A DNA stretch of 64,000 bases from Bacillota bacterium (GCA_021324975.1 JAJPIA010000054.1:49415-113414), one strand, 5' to 3'; positions 34,099 to 43,881 are shown, counted from the first letter of the stretch. Translations and numbers: made by a program. The notes: generated from the letters alone by a model not told the origin.

Positions 34099-34776
34099 TT
34101 ACGGCGCGCCGAGCGCGAGCACCGTCCGGTTGACGGCGTCGAGCGCGGCGTGGACCATCGCTTCGCGCGGCTCGCCGCGTACGACCGCGGACCCGCTGAG
34201 CGTCTGCTCCTCGGGGCCAAGCCACGACACGACGAGCAGCGCAACCTGATGCGACGCCGCCTGGACGACGGTCGCCGCCTGGACCAGAAACAGTTGGTCG
34301 GCCCGCAGGTACGTCTCAACGGCGCGCAGGGTAGCCTGTCCGACCAGTTCCAACAGCCGCGATGCCGCGCTCGGCCCGGCCGCCGCGCCTTCGTAGACGA
34401 GCCCGTCGTGTTCGAGTTGCACCCGGACCTCCGCGGAGGACCGCAACCGGGACACCGTAAGCCCCACAAACTTCAGGCGGGCGCGCGGTGGCGAAGCGGG
34501 CGCCGACTCGGGCTGACCCGGCCTGAGCCCGGCCACGCGAACCTGGGTGGGTTCGAGGCTGATGCCGAACTGCGACGCGAGCGTAGCCACCACGTCGGCC
34601 ACGATGACCTTTGGGCTGCGCTCCGCGGACGCCAACACGTGCACACGGGCGACGGTCCCGTCCTCCCCGAGGTCGATGCGCGCGGCCGATACACCCTTGA
34701 GGCGACGGACCGCCGCTTCGGTCTCGTGCGCCAGTGATCGCCCCGGCTGGTCCATCGCCGCCCCCCGCTCGCTCAT
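34099..34776 (-). CDS. Conserved hypothetical protein
   Basis: A 225-residue cytosolic protein with no signal peptide or membrane helix. The N-terminal part has R-L-K-G-V-S-A-A-R-I-D-L-G-E-D-G-T-V and V-H-V-L-A-S-A-E-R-S-P-K-V-I-V-A-D-V, a compact alpha-beta pattern. The second half shows two similar modules (V-R-V-Q-L-E-H-D-G-L-V-Y-E-G near 120 and V-A-L-L-V-V-S-W-L-G near 178). I do not recognise the family. ATG 34776 follows AGGGGAC. It is the first gene upstream of the secA leader on the same strand and could be unrelated. Confidence 0.55.
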   Translation of the reverse strand: MSERGAAMDQPGRSLAHETEAAVRRLKGVSAARIDLGEDGTVARVHVLASAERSPKVIVADVVATLASQFGISLEPTQVRVAGLRPGQPESAPASPPRARLKFVGLTVSRLRSSAEVRVQLEHDGLVYEGAAAGPSAASRLLELVGQATLRAVETYLRADQLFLVQAATVVQAASHQVALLVVSWLGPEEQTLSGSAVVRGEPREAMVHAALDAVNRTVLALGAP

Positions 34777-34833
34777 CGTCCCCTGGCCCTACAATTTCCG
34801 TTCCCGGCACGACCCTTCCTGTCCAACGACCTG

Positions 34834-35625
34834 CTACAGGTGCCAGCGCGCCCGCAGCGTCGCGAGCCCGCCGTCCCTATCCAGCTCGTGGAGCGCCGCG
34901 GCCACGAACGCGGCAAGATCCGACGCGTTTGCGGGCACGTCGATGACGAGCGGTACCCGCTCGCCCACGCCGCCCGTCACATGCAGGCCGGGGTGGATCG
35001 CCGCAAAATCGAGCGCCAGCGGCGCATCGGTAACGGCCGCCTGGGCACGACCCGCCGCCACCGCCGCCAGCGCTTGTGCGGGCAGGGCCGTCACGTCCAC
35101 GTTCGCTCCCGCCCTCCGCGCGATGTCGACGCCGCCGCCCGCCACGGGCACGGCCACGCGAAGGCCGCGCAGCCGGCCGGCGGCCGTGATCGCGCCGCGG
35201 GCCGGCGACAGGATTGCCTGCGACGACACATAGTACGGGATGGAGGCGACCTTGGGGATCAGGCCCGGGCCGATCGCCCCGGCGGCCGCGTCCGCGTCCG
35301 GGGGGATCCCTCCGCTCTTGAGGACGGCAATCGGTGTGTCGATGACGCGCAGCCGCGCGCCCAACGACTCCGCGAGGAGCGTTGCCAGCTCCACGTCGAA
35401 CCCGGTGGGGGTGCCGTTCTGCCGGTACGCCATCGGCGGGTACGACAGGTCCGCCGCGATGCGAAGCAGCCGTGTGCGCCGGATCCGGTCGACCGCCGGC
35501 CCGCGTGCGGCAACGTGGGGCGGCGCCGGCATGGCAGGGATCTGCGCCGTCCGCGCCGCGCATCCGCTCAGCGTGAGCACGGCGGCGACAACGACCGCAT
35601 ACCGGATCGCACCGCTTCCCCGCAT
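34834..35625 (-). CDS. Family-3 solute-binding lipoprotein
   Basis: A 263-residue lipoprotein with a lipobox-type L-S-G-C (Cys near residue 20) after a hydrophobic signal. The mature domain is of the amino-acid-binding type: L-R-I-A-A-D-L-S-Y-P-P-M-A-Y, G-F-D-V-E-L-A-T-L-L-A-E-S-L, and a late A-A-V-T-D-A-P-L-A-L-D-F. It would bind an amino acid or similar ligand outside the cell. ATG 35625 is chosen because the upstream frame is arginine-rich and lacks a signal. No permease or ATPase is next to it. Confidence 0.8.
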   Translation of the reverse strand: MRGSGAIRYAVVVAAVLTLSGCAARTAQIPAMPAPPHVAARGPAVDRIRRTRLLRIAADLSYPPMAYRQNGTPTGFDVELATLLAESLGARLRVIDTPIAVLKSGGIPPDADAAAGAIGPGLIPKVASIPYYVSSQAILSPARGAITAAGRLRGLRVAVPVAGGGVDIARRAGANVDVTALPAQALAAVAAGRAQAAVTDAPLALDFAAIHPGLHVTGGVGERVPLVIDVPANASDLAAFVAAALHELDRDGGLATLRARWHL

Positions 35626-35812
35626 CCGTCCGCTCAACCGCCTCCACGCTCGCCGAGCGAGCGCGCCCGCATGCGCGCTCCTCCATTGTATCGCATCCCT
35701 CTTGGTCTCTACCCTTCTCCACCGCCGGGCGGACCATCGTGTGTCGGCGGACCGCCCCCGGAGGGACCGCCGTTCCGGCCGACGAAAGTCACGGCGGAGG
35801 TGAGTTGGCTTC

Positions 35813-36484
35813 ATGACTCGGACCCATTCGGCACCGTGGCGCGGAGCGATGCGGATCGTCATGGTCGCCTGTGCCGTCGCCGCGCTCGCGCGCGCAGGCG
35901 CCGCCGCGCAGCCATCGTACCCGTTGTACTACGATTTTCAGATTCCGCTCGTCCTGCCCGGGCTCGCGGTGACCGACACGGGCGAGCAGACGCCGCTCCT
36001 GGGAGGTGTGATCCCACCGTCGGGCACGACGAACTCGAACGAGAAGGTCCAGACATTCTACGCCGGGACCTTCAGCGGCGGCACGCTCGGCGGCCTCACC
36101 GTGAGGGGCGGTCAGTTTCGATATGGCGCGGGCGCAAGCAAGTCCGCGGGCGGCGGCAAGTTTTCCCTGACCACCGACGCGGGCCCCGTGACCGGCGACA
36201 TCCTGATGACGACGGACGGAAACCGCACCACGCTGCTCTTCTTTGGCACGTACCTCGGCACCCGAATCGAGTTCGCGCTCGCGGCCGAGGGCGGTATGGA
36301 AGTCGGCGGGCCCGGATATGCGGCGAGGGGCCTTGCCCAGACAGGCTTTGCCTCCCATGAGGCCTACATGGCCGCCGTGCAAAAGGCGATGGCCTCGAGC
36401 GCCGCGACATCCCGGCAGCAAGTCATCGCCGCGGCCGACACGAACGCACGCCTCGTCAAGAGCTACCAGGATCGCGGGCACTAG
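35813..36484 (+). CDS. Secreted protein of unknown function
   Basis: A 223-residue protein with a signal peptide ending near A-G-A-A-A-Q (about residue 33). The mature part is rich in glycine and threonine with beta-type alternation (F-Q-I-P-L-V-L-P-G-L-A-V-T-D-T-G, F-Y-A-G-T-F-S-G-G-T-L-G-G-L, T-T-D-G-N-R-T-T-L-L-F-F-G-T-Y-L-G) and ends in a helical tail. I do not recognise the family. It diverges from the solute-binding lipoprotein gene and its stop lies in the CTAG-ended repeat at 36481. Confidence 0.55.
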   Translation: MTRTHSAPWRGAMRIVMVACAVAALARAGAAAQPSYPLYYDFQIPLVLPGLAVTDTGEQTPLLGGVIPPSGTTNSNEKVQTFYAGTFSGGTLGGLTVRGGQFRYGAGASKSAGGGKFSLTTDAGPVTGDILMTTDGNRTTLLFFGTYLGTRIEFALAAEGGMEVGGPGYAARGLAQTGFASHEAYMAAVQKAMASSAATSRQQVIAAADTNARLVKSYQDRGH

Positions 36485-36560
36485 TGTGTTATCGCATTAG
36501 TTCGTCGCACATACGAGACTGCACAAGCGCGTCGGTTCCGATGGCGCTCTGGACGGCCTA
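36481..36560. repeat. CTAG-ended interspersed repeat, copy 1
   Basis: It starts with CTAG on the stop of the 35813 gene and ends with CTAG on the stop of the 36558 gene. The left arm CTAGTGTGTTATCGCATTA is close to the right arm of copy 3, and the core CGTCGCACATACG is shared. The central part after the core is unlike the other copies. Confidence 0.45.
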
Positions 36561-37724
36561 GACGCCGAGTTGCCGGAGGATTTGGCCGAGCACGCGGTCG
36601 GCGTCGAAGTATTCTTCCGCCAGCGCGCGCGCGGCCCGCGCGTGCACCCCGTAGTCCGCGGTGATCCGCCCGACGCTCTCGACAATGTCGTCCATGGTCC
36701 GGAAGGCAAACAACCCGCGCCCGACCGGCACCGCGGCGCCAAACCCGGTGTCCTGGGTCACGACCGGGCGCCCGGCCGCCAGGTAACACGCGCTGCGGTC
36801 GCTGAACCACCCGCTTCGGAGCCGGATATTCTGATCCTTGGCAACCGTAAACTCGCCCTGGGATAGGCGCACGTACGCGCGATACGGGTCCAGATCGTTC
36901 GACAATGCCAGCGCGTCGCGCAGCCGCCAGCCGCTCGCCTCGAGCAGGCGTACGGCGTCCGGGTCGCCGCAGGCCAGCGTGAGCTCCAGCGGAACCGGCA
37001 CCCGGCGCGGAAGGTCGATGAACTTCAAGAACTCGACGTGCTTGCTCCACCGGTAGACCTCGCCCCGCCACTCGATGTCGTTGGACTGGCGCCAGCTGGC
37101 CACCGTGGTAAACGGCGCGTCGTCCGGGGGCGGCCCGGCGGTGGTCCACCAGTCGAGGATGACCGGCGGCCGCGTCGGAATCCACGAGAACCGCTCTACG
37201 GGCACCCCGCAGTCGGGCGCGCCGAGGTTTTCGGCGTAGGTGAAATGGTGGGTGTGCGCGTCGAGGAACGCGATCGCCGCGGCGTCGCCCTTGGCCACCT
37301 CGATCTGGCTGCGCACCGGGTCGGTCTCGAGGTAGACCCGCACAGGCACGCGCAGGTACTCCTCGCCGAGCAGGGTCGCCCCCGACAGGTTGAGGAGCAC
37401 GTCGGCGCGGTCCAAGATCCGGTGGAGTTGACGCTCGTCGAGCCCGTAGGCCCGCCGCCCCTGGGACGCCGCGCGAAATACCCACTGGTCTCCGAGATCG
37501 CACCGCGCCATCAGACGGCTGAGATAGGCAACGGTGTAGCTCGGGTCGTCCGTCACCGTGTTACGCTCCGCATCGTACGGCCAGGCGCCGGTATCTTCCA
37601 CGTAAGTGACGTCGCAGCCGCGCCGCTGGAAGCCGTGGAGGTACTGGAGGGTCTGCCAGGCGACGCCGGCGAACGGCAGCCGGCCCGCGATGCCGAGAAC
37701 GACCAGCTTGGGACGGCCGGTCAT
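36558..37724 (-). CDS. CgeB-like glycosyltransferase-fold protein
   Basis: A 388-residue cytosolic protein resembling the CgeB/spore-glycosylation and GT1-like two-domain group. It begins K-L-V-V-L-G-I-A-G-R-L-P-F-A-G-V-A-W-Q-T-L, has Y-L-E-T-D-P-V-R-S-Q in the first half and, in the second, F-S-D-R-S-A-C-Y-L-A-A-G-R-P-V-V-T-Q-D-T-G-F, the region of nucleotide-sugar binding in such proteins. ATG 37724 overlaps the stop of the ABC exporter (ATGA), so the two genes are co-translated. The sugar and acceptor are unknown. Confidence 0.7.
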   Translation of the reverse strand: MTGRPKLVVLGIAGRLPFAGVAWQTLQYLHGFQRRGCDVTYVEDTGAWPYDAERNTVTDDPSYTVAYLSRLMARCDLGDQWVFRAASQGRRAYGLDERQLHRILDRADVLLNLSGATLLGEEYLRVPVRVYLETDPVRSQIEVAKGDAAAIAFLDAHTHHFTYAENLGAPDCGVPVERFSWIPTRPPVILDWWTTAGPPPDDAPFTTVASWRQSNDIEWRGEVYRWSKHVEFLKFIDLPRRVPVPLELTLACGDPDAVRLLEASGWRLRDALALSNDLDPYRAYVRLSQGEFTVAKDQNIRLRSGWFSDRSACYLAAGRPVVTQDTGFGAAVPVGRGLFAFRTMDDIVESVGRITADYGVHARAARALAEEYFDADRVLGQILRQLGV

Positions 37725-39550
37725 GAATCGCCGGCCCCGTCGGGCGTCCCAGAGCCCGCGAGCGCCGGCAACGGCCCCACGAACACGGACTGCTGCCGGC
37801 ACAACCGCGCGTACAAACCGTTTTGCGCCAGCAGTTCCGCATGCTTGCCCTGTTCCACGATCCGCCCGCCGTTGACTACCAGAATGCGGTCGGCCCGCTG
37901 GACCGTGGACAGCCGGTGGGCCAGCACGAACGTCGTCCGGCCGTGCGCCAGCCGCTCCAGCGCCGCGAGCAGCGCCGCTTCCGTCAACGCGTCCACCTGG
38001 GAGGTCGGCTCGTCCAGGATCAGGATCGGCGCATCCTTTAAAAATGCGCGGGCGATCGAAAGGCGTTGCTTCTCGCCCCCGGAGAGCGTCGCTCCCTTCT
38101 CGCCGGCGATGGTGTCGTACCCCTCAGGCAGGCGGCGAATGAACCCGTCCGCGCTGGCCGCCTCGGCCGCGGCGACGATCTCCTCACGCGCCGCATCGGG
38201 CCGGCCGTACGCGATGTTCTCCCACACCGCGATGGGAAAGATGAACGGCTCCTGCAGCACGAGCGCAATTTGCTGCCGCAGCGCGCGAACCCGTAGCTGC
38301 GTTAACTCGTGGCCGTCGATCGTGACACGGCCGGACCACGGGTCGTGGAAGCGCACGAGCAGGTTGGCGAGCGTGGTCTTGCCGGCGCCGGTCGGTCCGA
38401 CGATCGCAATCATCTCGCCCGGCTGCGCCTCAAACGACACCTCATGCAAGACGGGCCGGCCCGGCTGATAACCGAACGTCACGTTCTCATACCGGACGTG
38501 GCCGCGGACCCGTCCGGAAAGCGAGTCGGGGCCATCCCGCACCTCGGGCGTGGTGTCCAGCAGCTCCAGGACGCGCTCCGCGGCCGCGGTCGCGGACTGG
38601 ACGGTCGATGTCGTGGACGTGCTGGCCTGCAGCGGGACGTAGAGGGCCGCGAGATAGGACAGAAATACGAGCAGCGTCCCCACCGTGGCCCGGCCATGGA
38701 GCACGTCCATCCCGCCGACCCACATGATGCCGGCGGTGCCCATCGCCGTCACCAGCCCGACGAGCAGGCTGAACCGGGCATCGGCCTGAGTCGCGCGCAC
38801 GTACGCGGACGCGGTGTCCCGCGCGTAGGCGCGAAATCGCGCGTACTCCATTTCCTCGCGTGTAAAGGCCTGCACCGCCGCAATCGCGCTCAGCGTTTGC
38901 TCGACGACGGACATCATCCGCCCCTCCAGGTCGCGCCGCCGCCGGTGCCGGCTACGCATCGACTCGCCGCACACCCGGATCGTGAGCGCGAGGAGCGGGG
39001 CCACGACGAGCGACAGCGCGGTCATGCGGGGTTCGAGCTGCCACATGACGGCGAACATCGCGACGAGCGTGGCGCCGGAGCGAAGCAGAGGATGCAGCGC
39101 GCCGTTGAGCAGCGCCTGCACGCAGTACGAGTCCACCGTGACACGCGATATGGAGTCCCCAACCGGGCGCCGGCGATGGAACGTGAGCGACAATCGCTGC
39201 AGGTGCAGGAATAGATCCGCACCGAGGTCGTAGACCATACGTTGTCCGAGGCGCACCGCGGCGGTTGTCTCGATCATCGAGGCCACCGCGCCGGCCGCAA
39301 CGATGAGCACCGTCGCGGCGCAAACCCACACGAGCAGCCCACCCTCCCCCGACGTCCCCGGGAGCGCCGCGGCCGCGCCGTGCAGCCATCCCGGCAACGG
39401 GCGGCGCTCGAGCACTTGATCCACCAAGAGCTTCGTCGGCCAGGGCCGCAACACGTCCGTGGCGACGGTGACGACCATCACGCCGAGCACGCCGAGGGCT
39501 TCGCGCCAGTGGGGCCGGAGGTAGCGAAAGAGGCGAAACTGTGTTCTCAT
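37721..39550 (-). CDS. ABC exporter, fused permease and ATPase
   Basis: A 609-residue type IV half-transporter. The first 330 residues hold six membrane helices; the ATPase has Walker A G-P-T-G-A-G-K-T-T near residue 385, signature L-S-G-G-E-K-Q-R-L-S-I-A-R-A, Walker B I-L-I-L-D-E-P-T-S-Q-V-D, and the switch His in L-A-H-R-L-S-T-V. It would work as a homodimer. Relatives export lipid-linked sugars, peptides or drugs; the neighbours suggest a glycan or lipid substrate. It is divergent from the GH-GT2 gene, and the gap at 39551-39888 probably holds both promoters. Confidence 0.9.
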   Translation of the reverse strand: MRTQFRLFRYLRPHWREALGVLGVMVVTVATDVLRPWPTKLLVDQVLERRPLPGWLHGAAAALPGTSGEGGLLVWVCAATVLIVAAGAVASMIETTAAVRLGQRMVYDLGADLFLHLQRLSLTFHRRRPVGDSISRVTVDSYCVQALLNGALHPLLRSGATLVAMFAVMWQLEPRMTALSLVVAPLLALTIRVCGESMRSRHRRRRDLEGRMMSVVEQTLSAIAAVQAFTREEMEYARFRAYARDTASAYVRATQADARFSLLVGLVTAMGTAGIMWVGGMDVLHGRATVGTLLVFLSYLAALYVPLQASTSTTSTVQSATAAAERVLELLDTTPEVRDGPDSLSGRVRGHVRYENVTFGYQPGRPVLHEVSFEAQPGEMIAIVGPTGAGKTTLANLLVRFHDPWSGRVTIDGHELTQLRVRALRQQIALVLQEPFIFPIAVWENIAYGRPDAAREEIVAAAEAASADGFIRRLPEGYDTIAGEKGATLSGGEKQRLSIARAFLKDAPILILDEPTSQVDALTEAALLAALERLAHGRTTFVLAHRLSTVQRADRILVVNGGRIVEQGKHAELLAQNGLYARLCRQQSVFVGPLPALAGSGTPDGAGDS

Positions 39551-39888
39551 GATACACTATCGCGACGCATACTACGCATATTTACCCAGAGCATGCGGGC
39601 ATCCTGGGATACATGGACATCCCGCGGGAACAATCCGAGCGTACCGTGCGGGCGGGACACGCGCCCGCAATCTCCCGGAAAGGCGCCGTGAGGATTTGAA
39701 CGAGAACGTCGTGGGTATGACACAAATAGATCGTGCGTTTCCGACGCCGTGTGGTGCGGCGCGCGTCGTTGCGCGTCGCCACGAAACGGATGCCACGACT
39801 TCGAATGTCCCGTGGATCCAGAGCGGCCATTGCCGGCCGTTTCACGTACTCGGACGCGCACGCCGCATCCACGCGATGATTTGGACAC
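39551..39888. other. Gene-free divergent promoter region
   Basis: This gap separates the ABC exporter (minus) and the GH-GT2 gene (plus). No frame has family sequence. I see no clear -35/-10 pair, strong hairpin or repeat match; the DNA is GC-lower near 39545-39600. Confidence 0.4.
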
Positions 39889-42462
39889 ATGAACGAGATT
39901 AACACGCCAGCAGCGCTGCACGGCGGCGTCGGGCGACCTCTCCCCGAGCTCACGCCGCGCCCCCGGGTCGCGGGGAAGTTTGTCTACGTTGGCGATCGAC
40001 CACTCTGGATCCGAGGCGTCACCTACGGACCATTTCGGCCGCGGGAGGACGGCATCGAGTATCCCGCCCCACACGTCGTCGACGCGGACTTCGACCGGAT
40101 GGCGGCCTACGGGTTCAACGTTGTCCGGACGTATACGGTGCCCCCGTTGTGGCTCCTCGACGCCGCGCAGCAGCGCGGCCTCAGGGTGATGATCGGCTTG
40201 CCGTGGGAGCAACACATCGCGTTCCTGGACGATGATGCCCGCGCCCATAACATCATCACGGCCGTACGGGCCGGCGTGCGTCGGTGCGCCGGACATCCGG
40301 CCGTGCTGTGCTACGCGGCGGGGAACGAAATTCCCGCCTCCATCGTGCGCTGGCACGGCGCGCCCGCGATCCAGCGCTTCATCGGGCGCCTCTATGACGC
40401 GATCAAAGACGAAGATCCGGGCAGCCTCGTGACGTACGTGAACTACCCCACCACGGAGTACCTCGATCTCCCGTTTCTCGACCTCGCCTGCCTCAACGTA
40501 TACCTGGAGTCGCAGACCCAGTTCGAGGCGTACGTGGCCCGGCTGCAGAGCATTGCGGGCGACCGCCCGCTCGTCTTGACCGAGCTCGGGTGCGACACGG
40601 GAACGCACGGCCCGGCGGGGTACACCATGACGGCGGAACAGGTCCGCGCGGCGTTCGCGGCCGGCTGCGCGGGCGTCTGCGTGTTTGCGTGGACGGACGA
40701 GTGGCATCGCGGCGGGTATGACATCGAGGATTGGACATTCGGCCTCACCGACCGCGACCGGGCGCCCAAGCCGGGGATGACGGCGGTCTGCAACGCCGTT
40801 GCAGCGGCGCCGTTTCCGATCGACGCGCGCTGGCCGCGCATCTCCGTGATCGTGTGTAGCCGCAACGGCGCGCGGACGATCCGCGACTGCCTGGAGGGCA
40901 TCCTGCGCCTCGACTATCCGGACTACGAGGCCATCGTCGTCAACGACGGGTCGATCGATGGGACCGGGGCCATCGCCCGGAGCTACGGGATCAGGACGAT
41001 CAACAGCGGCGGCGCCGGGCTCAGCGCCGCGCGCAACGCGGGGCTGGCCGAGGCCACCGGCGATATCGTCGCGTACCTCGACGACGATGCCAGTCCCGAG
41101 CCGCATTGGCTCCGCTATCTCGCGATGGCGTTCGCCAGGACGCCTCACGCGGCAATGGGCGGACCGAACCGTCCGCCCGTCGGTCCCGATCAGGCTCGGG
41201 ACAGGATCGCCGAGTGCTTGGCGCACGCGCCGGGGACGCCCACGCACGTGATGCTCACCGACGACGAAGCGGAGCACGTCCCCGGGTGCAACATGGCGTT
41301 CCGGCGGACCGCGCTGGAGGCGATCCGCGGCTTCGACCCACAGTTCCGGGTCGCCGGCGACGACGTGGACGTCGGCTGGCGCATCCAGGCGGCGGGCAGT
41401 ACCATCGGTTTCTGCCCCACCGCGCTGGTCTGGCACCGCCGTCGGAACACGCTGGCAGCCTACTGGAAGCAGCAGGTTGGCTACGGCCGCTCTGAGGCGC
41501 TTCTGGAGCAGAAGTGGCCGGAAAAATACAACTCGGCGGGCCACCTGACGTGGCGCGGCCGGGTGTACGAAGCCGGAGCGGCCTGGCACCGGGGGCGCAT
41601 CTACCACGGCACCTGGGGGCTGGCGCCGTATCAGTCGCTTTACGCGACGTCGTTTCACCCACTGTGGTCGCTCCCCTCGATCCCCGAGTGGTATCTCGTC
41701 GTCGCGGTGCTCGCCGGGCTGGCGTTGCTCGGCGCCTGGTGGGCGCCGCTTCGCCCGGCCATTCCCCTGCTCGGATTGTCGGTCGGGGCGCTCGTCTACC
41801 ACGCTGCCATGGGCGCCGGCCAGTCACCCGCCTGCCAGCAGATACGAGACCCCTGGGAGCGCCTGCGGCGGTATGCGGTCATGATCATGATCCACCTGCT
41901 CCACCCGGCGGCGCGGCTCTACGGCCGGCTGCAGAACGGCCTGACGCCCTGGCGGGCGCACAAGGTGGCAGGGATCAGCGCGCCGTGGCCTCGCCGGTCC
42001 ACAGTCTGGAGCGAGACCTGGAAGTCCACGGCGACGTGGCTGGAGACGATGGAGCACGACCTCCGGACCGAAGGCGCGGTGGTCTTCCGGGGCGGCGACT
42101 ACGACGACTGGGATCTCGAGGTCCGCGGCGGAGCGCTCGGCGGGATGCGTCTCCGGCTGGCCATCGAAGAGCACGGCGGCGGCCGGCAGCGCGTGCTGCT
42201 CCGCTCCTGGCCACGCTTCTCGGCGTGGGGACTCCTCGCCTTCGCGGCCTCCTCGACATTGGCCATGGGCGCGTGGGGAGACTACGCGTGGGGCACGGCC
42301 CTGGTGCTCGGCGCGGTCGCGGCCGCCCTGGGGGTACGGATCGCGCGCGACATGAGCGCGGCGAGCGCGGCGTTCCTCCGGGTCGTCACGCAGCTGCGGG
42401 GAGCGACCGTGCTCGGCATGGAGCTGCTGCCGTGGACATCGGTGCGGACCGCCGAGTGGTAG
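39889..42462 (+). CDS. Fused glycoside-hydrolase-like barrel and GT2 glycosyltransferase, with membrane segments
   Basis: An 857-residue, three-part protein. Residues 30-300 form a clan-A glycosidase-like barrel with probable catalytic Glu147 (A-G-N-E-I-P) and Glu232 (L-T-E-L-G). Residues 320-560 are a GT2 domain: V-I-V-C-S-R-N-G-A-R-T-I, V-V-N-D-G-S-I-D-G-T, Y-L-D-D-D-A-S-P-E-P and G-C-N-M-A-F-R-R, V-A-G-D-D-V-D-V-G-W-R. The rest carries three or more helices and a soluble tail. A synthase that also trims or transfers its glycan is plausible, but the fusion has no function I recognise. It is divergent from the exporter, which supports a shared glycan role. Confidence 0.75.
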   Translation: MNEINTPAALHGGVGRPLPELTPRPRVAGKFVYVGDRPLWIRGVTYGPFRPREDGIEYPAPHVVDADFDRMAAYGFNVVRTYTVPPLWLLDAAQQRGLRVMIGLPWEQHIAFLDDDARAHNIITAVRAGVRRCAGHPAVLCYAAGNEIPASIVRWHGAPAIQRFIGRLYDAIKDEDPGSLVTYVNYPTTEYLDLPFLDLACLNVYLESQTQFEAYVARLQSIAGDRPLVLTELGCDTGTHGPAGYTMTAEQVRAAFAAGCAGVCVFAWTDEWHRGGYDIEDWTFGLTDRDRAPKPGMTAVCNAVAAAPFPIDARWPRISVIVCSRNGARTIRDCLEGILRLDYPDYEAIVVNDGSIDGTGAIARSYGIRTINSGGAGLSAARNAGLAEATGDIVAYLDDDASPEPHWLRYLAMAFARTPHAAMGGPNRPPVGPDQARDRIAECLAHAPGTPTHVMLTDDEAEHVPGCNMAFRRTALEAIRGFDPQFRVAGDDVDVGWRIQAAGSTIGFCPTALVWHRRRNTLAAYWKQQVGYGRSEALLEQKWPEKYNSAGHLTWRGRVYEAGAAWHRGRIYHGTWGLAPYQSLYATSFHPLWSLPSIPEWYLVVAVLAGLALLGAWWAPLRPAIPLLGLSVGALVYHAAMGAGQSPACQQIRDPWERLRRYAVMIMIHLLHPAARLYGRLQNGLTPWRAHKVAGISAPWPRRSTVWSETWKSTATWLETMEHDLRTEGAVVFRGGDYDDWDLEVRGGALGGMRLRLAIEEHGGGRQRVLLRSWPRFSAWGLLAFAASSTLAMGAWGDYAWGTALVLGAVAAALGVRIARDMSAASAAFLRVVTQLRGATVLGMELLPWTSVRTAEW

Positions 42463-42559
42463 CGCGCTCCCCCGCGCGTTGCCCAGACTCGCCCGGCTAC
42501 TGAGCGCAATCTGTTCGCAAGCCGTTACGCGAAGAACCCTCCTCCACCCCCGGGGTCTG

Positions 42560-42568
42560 TGGTATGAT
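42560..42568 (+). promoter_or_regulatory. Extended -10 promoter of the secreted protein at 42635
   Basis: TGGTATGAT has the extended -10 TGn and a near-consensus hexamer TATGAT (42563-42568), 67 bp before the start. No good -35 is present. Confidence 0.35.
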
Positions 42569-42634
42569 ACGCGCGGAGGGCGGTCGCCACAGCGCCCGGG
42601 CGCGGTGTGTGTACCGGCTCCGTGAGGACAGAAC

Positions 42635-43726
42635 ATGAACCAGCGCGGCATCTTGTTAATGGTCGTCTGCGGCATTCTCGCCGCGATCGGGCCCGCGTCC
42701 TTGTCGTCGGCATCTCCTCTCACGATCGCCGTCACGATGCCGGTCGGGGGTGTTGTCGACGTCCCGGTTTCGGGCATCACGCTGGCCGAGGTGGCCCCTG
42801 CAGACGTGGCAGGCGCGTGGGCGGACGGCGATCACGTCACAGTCTGGGGCATGCAGCAGGGCACAGCTACCCTTCTGCTCACATCGCCCGATGGCATCGA
42901 GGCGCGCCCTGTCCAGGTGACGCCGCCCGGCTCGGCGCAGGGGCTGTTCGACCAGAGCTCGTGCGCCGTGCCGCTCGGAGCCATGGCGACGAGCGCGGCC
43001 GCCGCCAACGCGACGGCTACGGAAGCGTATGGGACGCCGAAAAACACCATCACGTGGTCGCCCGGGGAATGGCGGGCCTTTTGGGACTTCGCCGGTAGTG
43101 GAACGGCCAGCCTGACCGCTGCCAACCGCCTCAACACACCGCTCGCGATGCTGGGGGTCCCGAACCGTCCCGGGGTTGCCGTGAGCTGGGACCGATGGAG
43201 TCTGACGGCAAACCAGAGTGTGGGCGCGCTCGCGTATCAGATGCCGCTCGGATCCGGCATGATGATGGAGGTCGGCGATACCACGCTCGGACCGATCGGC
43301 GAGGCCACCGTGGCGGCGGGCGACGTCTCGGCATCCAGCGTGGCCCTGCTCTCGCCGACGGGCCAGGTAGTGACCGCGGCGCAAACCAGTCTGGCCCTCG
43401 GGCCGTTTGGCATCGGCTACACCCTAGGACCGACCGGCGGCGCGCCGTCGCTCCAGTATCGCGCGGGGCCCCTTACTCTATCCGCCGCAAATTGGCCCGG
43501 CGAGGGACCGAGCTTCGGCCTGGGCTTCTGGTTCCGAAACGGCACGACCGTGCAAGGTAATTGGGGCCAGCAGACCGGGTGGAATGCGCAGGTCCAGATG
43601 CCGCTCGGACCAGGCCCCACCCCGCGCCCGTCGAACAATGCGGCGGCGTTGACTGGAGTGGTGCTCCCCGATTGGAGTGTCTGCGGAGGCGGCGGCGGGC
43701 CCGTCCTGACCTCGAGTCCGCAATAA
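42635..43726 (+). CDS. Large secreted protein of unknown function
   Basis: A 363-residue protein with a signal peptide ending near S-S-A-S-P (about residue 27). Residues 35-100 resemble the small beta domain often at the N-terminus of pilus/secretin-type proteins (V-D-V-P-V-S-G-I-T-L-A-E-V, T-V-W-G-M-Q-Q-G-T-A-T-L-L-L-T-S-P-D-G). The rest is rich in Gly, Thr and aromatic strands with repeated L-T-A, V-Q-G-N-W, as in outer-surface beta proteins. I do not recognise the family. It follows the GH-GT2 gene and may be its product's partner. Confidence 0.55.
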   Translation: MNQRGILLMVVCGILAAIGPASLSSASPLTIAVTMPVGGVVDVPVSGITLAEVAPADVAGAWADGDHVTVWGMQQGTATLLLTSPDGIEARPVQVTPPGSAQGLFDQSSCAVPLGAMATSAAAANATATEAYGTPKNTITWSPGEWRAFWDFAGSGTASLTAANRLNTPLAMLGVPNRPGVAVSWDRWSLTANQSVGALAYQMPLGSGMMMEVGDTTLGPIGEATVAAGDVSASSVALLSPTGQVVTAAQTSLALGPFGIGYTLGPTGGAPSLQYRAGPLTLSAANWPGEGPSFGLGFWFRNGTTVQGNWGQQTGWNAQVQMPLGPGPTPRPSNNAAALTGVVLPDWSVCGGGGGPVLTSSPQ

Positions 43727-43881
43727 CCGCGCCGCACCTCTCCGGTCGCGGACTTGCGTATCCTCACTGGACCTCGCCAATAGCGAGGCGCTTGATTCTC
43801 CCCGCGGCGGAGAGCCTGACGTTGAAGTAGGTCTGGAAGTCATCCCACAAACAGCTGTTTCGGCATTGACATCGGCACCGA

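Noticed and set aside
39547..41802. 751-codon minus-strand frame over the GH-GT2 gene
   Set aside because: Antisense shadow; the plus strand has clear GH and GT2 motifs.
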